From the NCBI RefSeq assembly GCF_013201645.1, contig NZ_CP053842.1, forward strand, positions 1,116,001 to 1,180,000: a stretch of 64,000 bases of DNA, given 5' to 3'. The notes under the pieces were generated by a model. It ran no database searches. It was not told where the DNA came from and was given only the letters and a program-made list of their open reading frames with translations. Below are positions 1-8,962 of this stretch, in pieces. Origin of the DNA: Campylobacter corcagiensis. Its GTDB lineage: Bacteria > Campylobacterota > Campylobacteria > Campylobacterales > Campylobacteraceae. A program made the translations under genes and the position numbers. Numbering within the stretch: the stretch's first letter is position 1; the number at the start of each line of letters is the position of its first letter.

Positions 1-908
1 GCAGAATAGACCTTATTATCAAGAACAATAGCTAGTCTTTCACCAACATTTGCCCCAGTAAAATCACCAAATATCGCAGCTCCTTCAGAATTTAAAGTAA
101 AGTTGATGATTGGCTGATTATTATTTGGATCAAAAGCAACTCTTGCATCAACTATCATATTTCCATCTAAAACTGGAATTTGATTTATTGCGTATTTATA
201 TCCTTCTACTTTTGCATCTTCAAGCAAAATATCGCCATATTTAGCAGCCTCTGCATCACTCATGCTTTGAGCTCTATCTTGTCTTTTGCTATCAACTGCC
301 ATAAGTTGAAGGTGTGCTGATGAGCCTATAAGATCTTTTGCTCTTTGCTTATCTTCAGCACTTTTTACTCCTGGAATTTCAACTAAAATGTCCTCTTTTC
401 CCTGCCTTGCAACAGTTGGTTCACTTAATCCAAACTGATCAATTCTATTTCTAATAGTCTCAACAGCCTGATCTATAGCGTACTCTTTAGTTGCGGCTGC
501 TTCAGATTCAGTTAGAGAAACTATCCAAGTGTTACCATTTTTAGTAATGTTAAGTCCTGGAATTTTAGCAAGTATCGCATCAAATTTAGGTGCTTCATCA
601 GGGTCAAGTATCTCAAACTCAAAATCTTTATCATGAATAGCAAAATTTGAGTATAAAAGGTCATCTTTTTTAGCTGAATAACTAAGACTTGCTGCGACTG
701 ATTTTATCTTTGAGCTTATCGCCTCTTCAAGCTTAACATTTAGCACCATATGAAGACCGCCTTGAAGGTCAAGTCCTAAGTTTATCTTAGCCCCTTTTTC
801 TAGTTGCAAAAAAGATGGGATAGAAAAAACTACAGAAAAGATGAAAGTCACAATAAGCACTATAAGCTTAAAGTTCATCCTTTTTTGCTTTTGAACGATT
901 TTGGCCAT
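1..908 (-). CDS. secD: Protein translocase subunit SecD (partial; C-terminal part lies outside the window)
   Basis: SecD works with SecF in the inner membrane, using the proton motive force to help pull exported proteins through SecYEG. I translated the minus strand from the ATG at 906-908. It begins MAKIVQKQKRMNFK, followed by one membrane segment and then the family signature GLDLQGGLHMVL. After that come the periplasmic P1-type region with RNRIDQFGLSEP and the IPGV segment. About 302 residues are present before the window edge, so the C-terminal membrane bundle is missing. The start lies only 2 nt after the yajC stop, consistent with a yajC-secD(-secF) operon. Confidence 0.95.
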   Translation of the reverse strand, partial: MAKIVQKQKRMNFKLIVLIVTFIFSVVFSIPSFLQLEKGAKINLGLDLQGGLHMVLNVKLEEAISSKIKSVAASLSYSAKKDDLLYSNFAIHDKDFEFEILDPDEAPKFDAILAKIPGLNITKNGNTWIVSLTESEAAATKEYAIDQAVETIRNRIDQFGLSEPTVARQGKEDILVEIPGVKSAEDKQRAKDLIGSSAHLQLMAVDSKRQDRAQSMSDAEAAKYGDILLEDAKVEGYKYAINQIPVLDGNMIVDARVAFDPNNNQPIINFTLNSEGAAIFGDFTGANVGERLAIVLDNKVYS

Positions 909-910
909 AG

Positions 911-1213
911 TTACTTCTTATCTTTTTTCTCTACGCTATTTTCTATTTTTTCTAGTTTTCTAGCTACATTTGATTTTAAAAGCTCAACCATTACCTCGTC
1001 ATTAAGTTTAACTGTGATAAAATCATCTTCAACTTTTACAATTGTGCATTTTAGTCCGCCTGTTGAGATTATTTTGTCTCCTTTTTGAAGCTCTGAAAGC
1101 ATTAAAGCGTGCGCTTTTGCTTGCTTTTGCTGTGGCCTAATAAGCAAAAAGTAAAAAATTAAAAAGAAAAATATTAGAGGTAAAAATGAACCTATCATAC
1201 TCCCTTGTTCCAT
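911..1213 (-). CDS. yajC: YajC, Sec translocase accessory subunit
   Basis: Small inner-membrane partner of SecDF. The 100-residue product has one N-terminal membrane helix (about residues 8-25) ending in LIRPQQKQAK, the hallmark of YajC, followed by a KGDKIISTGGLKCTIVKVEDD beta-rich cytosolic domain. An AAAGGA element sits a few bases upstream of the ATG at 1213. It is co-directional with secD and divergent from lnt, and its first codons overlap the annotated lnt start on the other strand. Confidence 0.96.
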   Translation of the reverse strand: MEQGSMIGSFLPLIFFFLIFYFLLIRPQQKQAKAHALMLSELQKGDKIISTGGLKCTIVKVEDDFITVKLNDEVMVELLKSNVARKLEKIENSVEKKDKK

Positions 1214-2502
1214 GTAAATCCTTTGTGAAAAATTTTATAAGGAGATATTTTACCACAAATGAGATTATAAAAGGCTTTTGTTTAGCTCTTTTTTTATCAA
1301 ATTTTATTTTTGTAAGCTATTTTGAAAATTTAGTTTTTGAATTTATCTCACCATTTTTAGTAATTTTTGCACTTTTTATACTGATAAGATCAAACCGTTT
1401 TGAGTTTTTTCATACCGGTTTTTTTATAGGAATTTTTTGGTTTTACTGGGTTAGTTTTAGCTTAAGATTTGCGCAAGCTAGCTATTTAATCCCTTTTGAG
1501 ATTTTAATTTTTGGCGTAATTTATGGGCTTATTTTTTTAGCTATTGGGTGGTTTAAAAGCGTTTACATAAGGGCTATTTTACTTTTAGGAGTGAGTTATT
1601 TTTATCCGCTAAATTTCAACTGGCTAAATTTAGAACTAACTTTGATTTATGGAATTTTTGAGCCAAATTTAAGAGGACTTGGGGCTATTTTATTAAGCAT
1701 AATTGTTTTTATAAAAATAGCAAAATTTAGAGTTTTATTAAGCCTTTTAGTGCTTTTTTTAGGACTTCAAATAAAAGAGTGTGAAGTAAATTACATCCCA
1801 CTTAAAACAAAGCTTATCACGACTAATATCCCACAAAGCATAAAATGGCAAAAAGATATGGTTATGCCTCAAGTAAAAGATGTGCTAAAGCAAAGCCAAA
1901 TAGCGATAAATGAGGGTTATGAATTTGTTATTTTTCCAGAAAGCGCTATTACAACTTATCTAAATTTAGATGAAAATTTAGTTGAAATTTTAAAAAACAT
2001 ATCTAATAAAATTACTATTTTACTAGGTTCTACCGCTTATGAAGATGGCAAGCAATACAACTCAAGCTATCTTTTTCAAAACGGTAAAATGAGCCGTTTT
2101 GATAAGCATGTATTAGTTCCTGTTGGCGAAGAAATTCCACTTCCAAATTTAGTTAAAAATTTCATCAATGATACATTTTTTGATGGCGGAACTGACTTTA
2201 GCAAAGCTAGCAGTTATAGCGAGTTTGAAATTTCAGGAGTTAAGATTAGAAATGCGATCTGCTACGAAGCAACTCGTCCTGAAATTTATAAAAAAAATCC
2301 TAACATAATGGTAGCTATCTCAAATAATGGCTGGTTTGTTCCATCAACTGAGCCAAATTTCCAAAGCCTTTTTATAAGATACTTCGCCACAAAACACTGC
2401 ACCACTGTATATCACAGCGTAAATGCAAGTAAAAGCGAGATAATTAAACCAAAAAGAGCGTGGATTAAAAAGGTTGTAAAGAAATTTAGCACAAAAGCAT
2501 AA
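1186..2502 (+). CDS. lnt: Apolipoprotein N-acyltransferase
   Basis: Lnt adds the third acyl chain to the N-terminal cysteine of lipoproteins at the periplasmic face of the inner membrane. About six hydrophobic segments fill the first 200 residues. A nitrilase-fold domain follows with the expected catalytic triad: Glu in FVIFPESAI, Lys in FDKHVLVP and Cys in NAICYEA. The 438-residue reading starts at ATG 1186, inside the 5' end of divergent yajC. A GTG at 1225 would avoid the overlap and give 425 residues, so the start is uncertain. The last codons form one arm of the terminator shared with convergent metK. Several lipoproteins in this window are potential substrates. Confidence 0.93.
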   Translation: MNLSYSLVPCKSFVKNFIRRYFTTNEIIKGFCLALFLSNFIFVSYFENLVFEFISPFLVIFALFILIRSNRFEFFHTGFFIGIFWFYWVSFSLRFAQASYLIPFEILIFGVIYGLIFLAIGWFKSVYIRAILLLGVSYFYPLNFNWLNLELTLIYGIFEPNLRGLGAILLSIIVFIKIAKFRVLLSLLVLFLGLQIKECEVNYIPLKTKLITTNIPQSIKWQKDMVMPQVKDVLKQSQIAINEGYEFVIFPESAITTYLNLDENLVEILKNISNKITILLGSTAYEDGKQYNSSYLFQNGKMSRFDKHVLVPVGEEIPLPNLVKNFINDTFFDGGTDFSKASSYSEFEISGVKIRNAICYEATRPEIYKKNPNIMVAISNNGWFVPSTEPNFQSLFIRYFATKHCTTVYHSVNASKSEIIKPKRAWIKKVVKKFSTKA

Positions 2503-2517
2503 ATTTGTGCTAAATTT
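2482..2517. terminator. Bidirectional terminator between lnt and metK
   Basis: A perfect 14-nt inverted repeat (2482-2495 and 2504-2517, arm AAATTTAGCACAAA) with an 8-nt loop. It lies between convergent genes, overlaps the lnt stop, and has A/T-rich flanks on both sides. Confidence 0.8.
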
Positions 2518-2522
2518 GAAAT

Positions 2523-3722
2523 TTATAAAAGCTTTTTGAAAAGCTCTACACTATCAAGTGCTTCCCATGGATAGCTAGGATCTCCAACTTGACCTTTAGC
2601 TGCTACTTTTGCATAAAGAAATGTATCTTTGCTAGGTGAGTCAAGTCCAAATTTATTAGTTATCCATTTTGGAGTAAGTGCAAAATTTTCAGTTACAAAA
2701 TTTGAAAGTTTATCATCATCTACGCCCTTAACATGAGTTCCCATTGTATCTACACTCACGCTTGTTGGTTTTGCAACACCAATAGCATAACTTAGCTGAA
2801 CGATACACTTTTTAGCAAGCCCTGAAGCGACGATATTTTTAGCTATCCATCTAGCTGCATAAAGCCCGCTTCTATCTACTTTTGTATAGTCTTTACTAGA
2901 TTGAGCACCACCACCGATTGGCGAATACCCACCAAAACTATCAACTATTAATTTTCTACCAGTTAAACCACTATCATGAAGGCTTGAGTGATTTACATAG
3001 CGTCCTGTTGGATTTATATAAATAATAGTTTTTTCTTTATTATAAAGATGTTTTGGAAGTCCCGCATTATCAATTAACTCGCCCACAACCTCTCTAACTT
3101 TTTCTATTGACATGCTCTCTACACTTGGTACAGATACAACTATAGTGTGAATGCTTTTTGGTTCACAACTCTCAAAGCCATCCTTATCTCCATAATCTAA
3201 TGTAACTTGAGTTTTGATATCTACACCAAACATATCAGGATTTTTCTTTGCAAATTTATAGACTTTATCACACAAAACTCTTGCATAAGTAATGGCTGCT
3301 GGCATGTAATTTTTGGTTTCATTTGAAGCAAAGCCAAACATTATACCTTGATCGCCTGCTCCTATCTCGCCATCGCTTTGATCCACACCTTGAGATATGT
3401 CACTACTTTGTTCATTTAAAAATACATGAACTTCGATATCATCAGGATGAAGACACTGCTCTTTTGTAAAATTTGGATTGCCATTATAACCGATATGTTT
3501 TAGAGCGGTTTTTACCATATTCTCGTAGTCTTTGTGACTAAATTCTACGCTTGATTTTATTTCGCCCCCTATGACGATATTTTTACCCGCTATAAAAACT
3601 TCACTTGCAATCCTAGCATCTTTATCTCTCATTAAAACAGTATCAACTATAGTATCAGCTATTATATCAGCACATTTATCAGGATGACCTGGACTTACAA
3701 CTTCAGATGTAAAAAGATACAT
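2523..3722 (-). CDS. metK: S-adenosylmethionine synthetase
   Basis: Makes S-adenosylmethionine from methionine and ATP in the cytosol. The N-terminus LFTSEVVSPGHPDKCADI and the later GAGDQGIMFG and GGGAQSSKD segments are MetK signatures. An upstream ATG at 3758 keeps the frame open, but I chose the ATG at 3722. It is preceded by AAGGAG at the right distance, and the protein then begins MYLFTSE as the family does (399 residues). The gene stands alone and ends against the lnt terminator. Confidence 0.97.
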   Translation of the reverse strand: MYLFTSEVVSPGHPDKCADIIADTIVDTVLMRDKDARIASEVFIAGKNIVIGGEIKSSVEFSHKDYENMVKTALKHIGYNGNPNFTKEQCLHPDDIEVHVFLNEQSSDISQGVDQSDGEIGAGDQGIMFGFASNETKNYMPAAITYARVLCDKVYKFAKKNPDMFGVDIKTQVTLDYGDKDGFESCEPKSIHTIVVSVPSVESMSIEKVREVVGELIDNAGLPKHLYNKEKTIIYINPTGRYVNHSSLHDSGLTGRKLIVDSFGGYSPIGGGAQSSKDYTKVDRSGLYAARWIAKNIVASGLAKKCIVQLSYAIGVAKPTSVSVDTMGTHVKGVDDDKLSNFVTENFALTPKWITNKFGLDSPSKDTFLYAKVAAKGQVGDPSYPWEALDSVELFKKLL

Positions 3723-3914
3723 AAATCTCCTTGATTTAAAAATGGATAATTGTAACAAAGCTAAGTTAAAATATGTTAAATTTATGAAAATTCATAAGAA
3801 TTTAAAGCCATTAGTCTTAGATCAAAAGTTTACAAATAGTTACAAAATAGTTATAGTATTTATATAAAGTTTATAAAATTATCAAATTTTTACTAAATTT
3901 AATAATAACAACTG

Positions 3915-3920
3915 TATAAT
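3915..3920 (+). promoter_or_regulatory. Putative -10 box upstream of the symporter gene
   Basis: A TATAAT hexamer preceded by TG lies 32 nt before the ATG at 3952. An AT-rich tract upstream fits the extended -10 style of Campylobacter sigma-70 promoters. An AAAGGA ribosome site follows at about 3940. Confidence 0.55.
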
Positions 3921-3951
3921 ACCACAATAATTTTATAACAAAGGATATTGT

Positions 3952-5190
3952 ATGTCTCTTATTGGAAGTGTTGCAAAAAGCTACAAAGAGGTAAATTTAG
4001 TTGCTCGTATCTTTACGGGTGTTGTTATTGGTGCAATTATTGGGTTTTTAGTTATTAAATTCCCAGATTCTGGATTTATTGCAGGATTTTCTAGCTTCAT
4101 TATGATATTTGGTGATCTTTTTGTTGCTGCTCTTAAAGCAGTAGCTCCGATACTTGTATTTATTTTAATCACCACTTCTTTTATCGTTAAAGATATAGGA
4201 GATGCAAAAGGGCTAAAACTTGTAATTGTTTTATACATAGTTGCTACACTTATTGCTTCAACTATTGGTGTTTTAGCTAGTTTTATCTTTCCAACAACCC
4301 TTATCTTATCAGGCGTTGAGGCAGCTACAAATTCAACTCCAGCTGGACTATCTGATGTTATAAAAACTCTTTTATTTAACATTTTATCAAACCCTTTTGA
4401 TGCTATTGCTAAGGGAAATTATATGGGAATTTTAGCTTGGGCGGTAGCTATTGGTCTAGCTTTAAAAATCTCAAAACAAGGAACAAAAGATATTTTTAAT
4501 GATCTATCTGATGCTATTACAAAAATAGTTCAAGTAGTTATTCAGTTTGCACCATTTGGTATCATGGGCTTAGTTGCAGCAAGTGTTGCAACAGCTGGAG
4601 TTGATGCACTTTTATCTTACTTAAGACTTATACTAGTTTTAGTTGGAGCGATGGCGTTTGTTGCTCTTGTAACAAATCCTATTATAGTTGGAATTGTAAC
4701 AAAGAAAAATCCATATCCACTACTTTTTACAACTCTAAAAGAGAGTGGAATTTATGCGTTTTTTACAAGAAGTTCAGCTGCAAACATTCCAGTTAACCTT
4801 AATCTTTGTAAAAAACTTGGTATTAGTGATGGTTTATACTCTATTACTATTCCACTAGGTGCGACTATAAATATGACTGGTGCAGCAGTTGTTATTGCTA
4901 TTTTAGCTCTTTCAGCAGCACAAACTTTAGGTATTGAAGTTAGCTTTGGTTCAGCTCTGCTTTTATGCTTTTTCTCAGCTCTTGGTGCATGCGGTGCAGG
5001 TGGAATAGCGGGTGGATCACTTATGCTTATACCTTTAGCAACATCACTTTTTGGAATTTCAAATGATATAGCTATGCAAGTTATTGGAGTTGGATTTATA
5101 GTTGGTGTTATACAAGACTCAGTTGAAACAGCTATAAACAGCTCATCTGATGTGCTTTTCACAGCAGCTGCTCATGAAGCAACAAAATGA
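3952..5190 (+). CDS. sstT: Sodium/serine-threonine symporter, SstT type
   Basis: Inner-membrane dicarboxylate/amino acid:cation symporter family member, expected to import serine and threonine with sodium. The 412-residue product has about eight hydrophobic segments and two re-entrant-type motifs: [14 protein letters not shown] (serine-rich, substrate site) and [13 protein letters not shown]. The C-terminal [19 protein letters not shown] also fits. It is in the same place relative to metK as in Campylobacter jejuni. It overlaps the next gene by 4 nt (ATGA), so the two are probably co-translated. Confidence 0.92.
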   Translation: MSLIGSVAKSYKEVNLVARIFTGVVIGAIIGFLVIKFPDSGFIAGFSSFIMIFGDLFVAALKAVAPILVFILITTSFIVKDIGDAKGLKLVIVLYIVATLIASTIGVLASFIFPTTLILSGVEAATNSTPAGLSDVIKTLLFNILSNPFDAIAKGNYMGILAWAVAIGLALKISKQGTKDIFNDLSDAITKIVQVVIQFAPFGIMGLVAASVATAGVDALLSYLRLILVLVGAMAFVALVTNPIIVGIVTKKNPYPLLFTTLKESGIYAFFTRSSAANIPVNLNLCKKLGISDGLYSITIPLGATINMTGAAVVIAILALSAAQTLGIEVSFGSALLLCFFSALGACGAGGIAGGSLMLIPLATSLFGISNDIAMQVIGVGFIVGVIQDSVETAINSSSDVLFTAAAHEATK

Positions 5191-5774
5191 ATCTAGTCTG
5201 CTTTGACTTTGATGGAACCATAACTAAAGATGACTCACTACTAGGCTTTATAGCTTACGTAGTGGGCTTTAAGAAATTTTTTAAAGGAGTTTTTCTCCTA
5301 TCTCCTATCTTAATACTTTACCAGCTTGGAATAATAAGCAATAACTTCACAAGACAAAGGCTTATGATACACTTTTTTGGTGGCATGAGTCAAAAAGAAT
5401 TTGATAAAATTTGCTATAAATACTCAAAAACACACATAGATGGAATACTGCTTGACTCAGCCATGTCTAAAATTTATGAGCATAAAGCTAATGGTGACAT
5501 AGTTTGTATAGTCTCAGCAAGCCTAACTGACTGGCTAAAACCATGGTGTGATGAGAAAGGACTTGATTTAATAGCTACAAATATTAAAAAAACCAACGGC
5601 ATAATAACTGGTGAAATTGATGGCAAAAACTGCTATGGTAATGAAAAAGTTACTCGCATCAAAAGCAAATACGACTTAAATAAATTTGATAAAATCATAG
5701 CTTATGGCGATAGCAGGGGCGATAAAGAGATGCTAGAATTTGCTGATGAGAGTTATTATCGTAAATTTAGATAA
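5187..5774 (+). CDS. HAD-superfamily IB phosphatase
   Basis: A phosphomonoesterase of the haloacid dehalogenase fold, subclass IB (phosphoserine-phosphatase-like). Visible motifs are DFDGTIT at residues 7-13 (nucleophile Asp), VSAS at about residue 110 (motif II), the lysine in NEKVTRIK, and [10 protein letters not shown] (motif III acidic pair). The 195-residue size fits IB enzymes with a short helical cap. The ATGA overlap with the amino-acid symporter hints at a link to serine or threonine metabolism, but the substrate cannot be read from the sequence. Confidence 0.85.
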   Translation: MNLVCFDFDGTITKDDSLLGFIAYVVGFKKFFKGVFLLSPILILYQLGIISNNFTRQRLMIHFFGGMSQKEFDKICYKYSKTHIDGILLDSAMSKIYEHKANGDIVCIVSASLTDWLKPWCDEKGLDLIATNIKKTNGIITGEIDGKNCYGNEKVTRIKSKYDLNKFDKIIAYGDSRGDKEMLEFADESYYRKFR

Positions 5775-5814
5775 ATTTACTTTTTTTTACTAAAATTACA
5801 TTCAAAGGAATAAA

Positions 5815-7530
5815 ATGGAATGGAATTTAAAAGAATTTTTTAAAGATGCTAAAGAATTTGATAGTTTTGTAGACAGAGTTAAAAAAGATGGGGTTGATTT
5901 TAAGAGGAAATTTGCTGGAAATTTAGCAAATTTAAGCGTGGAAGAATTTTTAAAAGCGTTAGATGAGTATGAAAAAATATCGCAAGATTGCGCAAAAATA
6001 GCAACTTTTGCTTATCTAAATTTTGCTAAAGATACATCAAAAGGCGCTAACCTTGCAAAATCACGCCAAATTTGCAATGAAATAGGCGAAAATTTGCTAT
6101 TTTTTAACATCGAATTTAACAAACTTGATGATGAAATTTCAAACAAATTTATAGATGGTAGCGACAAATACTCATACTATTTAAACCTTGTTAAAAAAAG
6201 CGCAAAACATCAACTTAGCCTAAAAGAAGAAGAGATTTTACTAAAAACTAGCCCAGTTGGGGTTAGTGCTTTTGCTAGACTTTTTGATGAGACGATGGCA
6301 AATTTAAGGTTTGAATTTCGAGGCGAATCATTAAAAGAAGAAGAAATTTTAAGTAAGCTAAGTCATCCTGATAGAAGCGTAAGAAAAGACGCTGCCATTA
6401 GCCTTAGTAAGACCTTAAATGAAAACCTTCATCTACTAACTTATATACTAAATATGGTTAGAACTGACCTTGATATTGAGACAAAATTAAGAGGATACGA
6501 ACATAAAGAGAGCTATATGCATGAAAATAACCAAATTTCAAAAGCTAGCGTTGATGCTCTTATTGGCGCGTGTGAAGCAAATTTTGATATTTCACATAGG
6601 TATTATTCTAAAAAACGTGAAATTTTAGGATTTGAAAAACTTTATGATTATGATAGATATGCTCCATTTAGCAGTGATGAAGGTGAAATTTCATATGAAG
6701 AGAGCAAAGAGATAGTTTTAAAATCTTTTAGTGAGTTTAGTCCTAAATTTGGCGAACTTGCAAAAAAAGCATTTGATGAAAACTGGATAGATGTATATCC
6801 TAGCCAAAACAAAACTGGTGGGGCTTTTTCACACTCAGCCATAAGCAGCGTTCATCCATTTGTACTTTTAAATTTTACAAAAACAAGGCGCGATCTTTTT
6901 ACCTTAGCTCACGAATTAGGTCACGCTATCCATCAACACTTAGCCTATAAGGTAGGTTATCTTAACTCAGATACACCACTAACTACAGCTGAGACAGCTT
7001 CTGTGTTTTGTGAGATGCTGGTTTTTCAAAGCGTAGTTGAAAAGATAAAAGACCCAAAAGAAAAGCAAGCCTTGCTTGGAAGTAAGATTGAAGATATCTT
7101 TGCCACACTTTTTAGGCAGATAAATTTCACTACTTTTGAAAGAGAAATTCACAGTAAAGATGGTGAATTAAGCACAGATGATATAAATGAGATTTGGATG
7201 AAACATAGCGTTAAGATGTTTAAAGATAGCTTAGAGTTAAATGATTACTATAAAATCTGGTGGAGTTATATACCACACTTTATACACACACCATTTTACT
7301 GCTACGCCTACTCTTACGCACAACTTCTTGTATTATCGCTTTTTGCACTTTATAAAAGTGGTAAGTTAGCAAATTTTTCTGAAATTTACACAGAATTTTT
7401 AAGCCTTGGTGGTAGCAAAAACCCTAAAGATATGGTTTTAAAATTTGGTCTTGATATAGAAAGTAAGGAATTTTGGCAAATTGGGCTTAATGAAGTTAAA
7501 AAACTAGTAGATGAGTTTGAAAGGTTATAG
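5815..7530 (+). CDS. pepF: Oligoendopeptidase F (M3 family zinc peptidase)
   Basis: Cytosolic metallopeptidase that degrades short peptides. The zinc site HELGH is at residues 366-370, and the downstream glutamate ligand is in TTAETASVFCEM. The 571-residue length is usual for PepF. The C-terminal segment with HFIHTPFYCYAYSYAQLLVL is the typical substrate-groove region. It is followed without any gap by the next ORF, whose ATG immediately follows the stop, so the pair is likely co-expressed. Confidence 0.95.
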   Translation: MEWNLKEFFKDAKEFDSFVDRVKKDGVDFKRKFAGNLANLSVEEFLKALDEYEKISQDCAKIATFAYLNFAKDTSKGANLAKSRQICNEIGENLLFFNIEFNKLDDEISNKFIDGSDKYSYYLNLVKKSAKHQLSLKEEEILLKTSPVGVSAFARLFDETMANLRFEFRGESLKEEEILSKLSHPDRSVRKDAAISLSKTLNENLHLLTYILNMVRTDLDIETKLRGYEHKESYMHENNQISKASVDALIGACEANFDISHRYYSKKREILGFEKLYDYDRYAPFSSDEGEISYEESKEIVLKSFSEFSPKFGELAKKAFDENWIDVYPSQNKTGGAFSHSAISSVHPFVLLNFTKTRRDLFTLAHELGHAIHQHLAYKVGYLNSDTPLTTAETASVFCEMLVFQSVVEKIKDPKEKQALLGSKIEDIFATLFRQINFTTFEREIHSKDGELSTDDINEIWMKHSVKMFKDSLELNDYYKIWWSYIPHFIHTPFYCYAYSYAQLLVLSLFALYKSGKLANFSEIYTEFLSLGGSKNPKDMVLKFGLDIESKEFWQIGLNEVKKLVDEFERL

Positions 7531-7938
7531 ATGTTTGAAAAGATTATAGTTGATAGTGAGTTTAAAAAGCTAATGCAAAAGCACTCAAAAGAGATGCTAG
7601 AGTTTGTTTTAACAAGTGATTTTAAGATAGTTGCAAATTTAAAATCTGTAAGTTTCAACCCACCACTTCCTGAAAATATAAAAAGCAACTTAAGCAAACT
7701 TCCAGTAATACTTTTTGAGCTTGCCAACTACACTCTTGATAGTGCAACACTTAGCGATGAAGGGCTTAAATTTGAAGCTGGATTTGGGGAAGAGGACTTT
7801 GCATCAACTGTAACTATACCATATCTTGGAGTAGTTCAAATAATTGTAGATGATAAGCCCATTTTTATAAATTTAGCAATTTATGAAAGCGAAGACTCAA
7901 AAAGAGAAAAAAGTAAAAAAATATTTTCTTTATCTTAG
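7531..7938 (+). CDS. Conserved hypothetical protein, probably cytosolic
   Basis: 135 residues with no signal peptide, membrane segment or recognised catalytic motif. The centre has a run of beta-strand-like segments (ASTVTIPYLGVVQIIVDDKPIFINLA), and the tail is short and lysine-rich. Its ATG directly follows the pepF stop. As I recall, Campylobacter jejuni also has an uncharacterised gene between pepF and the helicase, so this is probably a conserved lineage gene. The fold and position might suggest a substrate adaptor, but I cannot support a function. Confidence 0.8.
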   Translation: MFEKIIVDSEFKKLMQKHSKEMLEFVLTSDFKIVANLKSVSFNPPLPENIKSNLSKLPVILFELANYTLDSATLSDEGLKFEAGFGEEDFASTVTIPYLGVVQIIVDDKPIFINLAIYESEDSKREKSKKIFSLS

Positions 7939-7954
7939 ATAAACGAACTATTTT

Positions 7955-8806
7955 TTACACTATTTTTAAAAATTTATTTAACAATACTTCATTTTCTTTT
8001 AAGACACCAGCATAAATAGTTTTTTCTAAATTTATGCCCTCAATGCCCACTTTGTAAACCATACCGGCATTTATGCTTTTTTCTACTGAATACTCAGGCA
8101 TAAAAGCATAATACTCGTTTTTGCTATGATACATCGTATTTAAAACCGCCATAGCACCACTTACTGTAAAAGCAGATTTTAACTCTTCGTCTTTTATAGG
8201 AAGTCTTTCAAAGATGAAATCAAACGATTTCGTTTTGTCTTTTATAAATGACAAAGAAGATATCTCATCAGCCTTCAGTGTCAAATCTCTTTTTTTATTT
8301 GAAATAAGAATAAAATTATATTTAAAACACTCTTTCGATAAAATGCTGTTATCAAAAGCAACCTTTGAACCTAAAGCTATATCGCATTTACCATCTTCTA
8401 TATATTGTGAAAGTTTACTATCATCTTGAATTTTTATATCTATTTTTTTATTAAGAGTTTTTGTTATATCATCAAGATATAAAGGTAGCAAAGCCTCTTG
8501 TAACTCAGCTGTAGTTGCTATTGTAATCTTAGAGCGAGTATCTTTTAAATTTAAAATCTCCTCATTAAAAGCGTAAATATCTTTTTTCATTTTTTCACAA
8601 AGCTCTTTAAATTTCTCACCCTCTTTTGTAAGTAAAATTCCATTTTTCTTTCTAAGTAGAAGCGTCACACCGACATCAAGTTCTAATTTTTTCATCTGAA
8701 TAGTTACAGCTGGCTGAGAAATTTTAAGAGCTTTAGATGTTTTTGAAAAACTCTTAGTTTTTACAACTGTAAGGAAGGTCTTTACTATATTAAAATCCGC
8801 AAACAT
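7955..8806 (-). CDS. LysR-family transcriptional regulator
   Basis: A 283-residue DNA-binding regulator. The N-terminal winged helix-turn-helix (residues about 3-62) contains SFSKTSKALKISQPAVTIQMKKLE, a textbook LysR recognition helix. The rest is a periplasmic-binding-protein-like effector domain starting near SKITIATTAELQEALLP. It is convergent with the pepF pair and divergent from the helicase gene. The 156-nt gap at 8807-8962 may hold its own operator. The effector and targets are unknown. Confidence 0.93.
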   Translation of the reverse strand: MFADFNIVKTFLTVVKTKSFSKTSKALKISQPAVTIQMKKLELDVGVTLLLRKKNGILLTKEGEKFKELCEKMKKDIYAFNEEILNLKDTRSKITIATTAELQEALLPLYLDDITKTLNKKIDIKIQDDSKLSQYIEDGKCDIALGSKVAFDNSILSKECFKYNFILISNKKRDLTLKADEISSLSFIKDKTKSFDFIFERLPIKDEELKSAFTVSGAMAVLNTMYHSKNEYYAFMPEYSVEKSINAGMVYKVGIEGINLEKTIYAGVLKENEVLLNKFLKIV

Positions 8807-8962
8807 CTATATCCTTTTGGTATAAAATATTTTGAAATTATATTGTAAATTTTTTAAAATAAGTTTAAAAAAATTTTTACTTTTAGCTCATAACCATTTT
8901 ATAAGGAAAATAGAGTAAAATATTATATTAAATTTTACAGAAAGAGATAAATGAAGAGATAA

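Noticed and set aside
3981-5162. Long minus-strand ORFs of 133 and 136 codons inside the sstT gene
   Set aside because: They are antisense to a well-conserved transporter, have no ribosome site, and read as low-complexity mirrored sequence.
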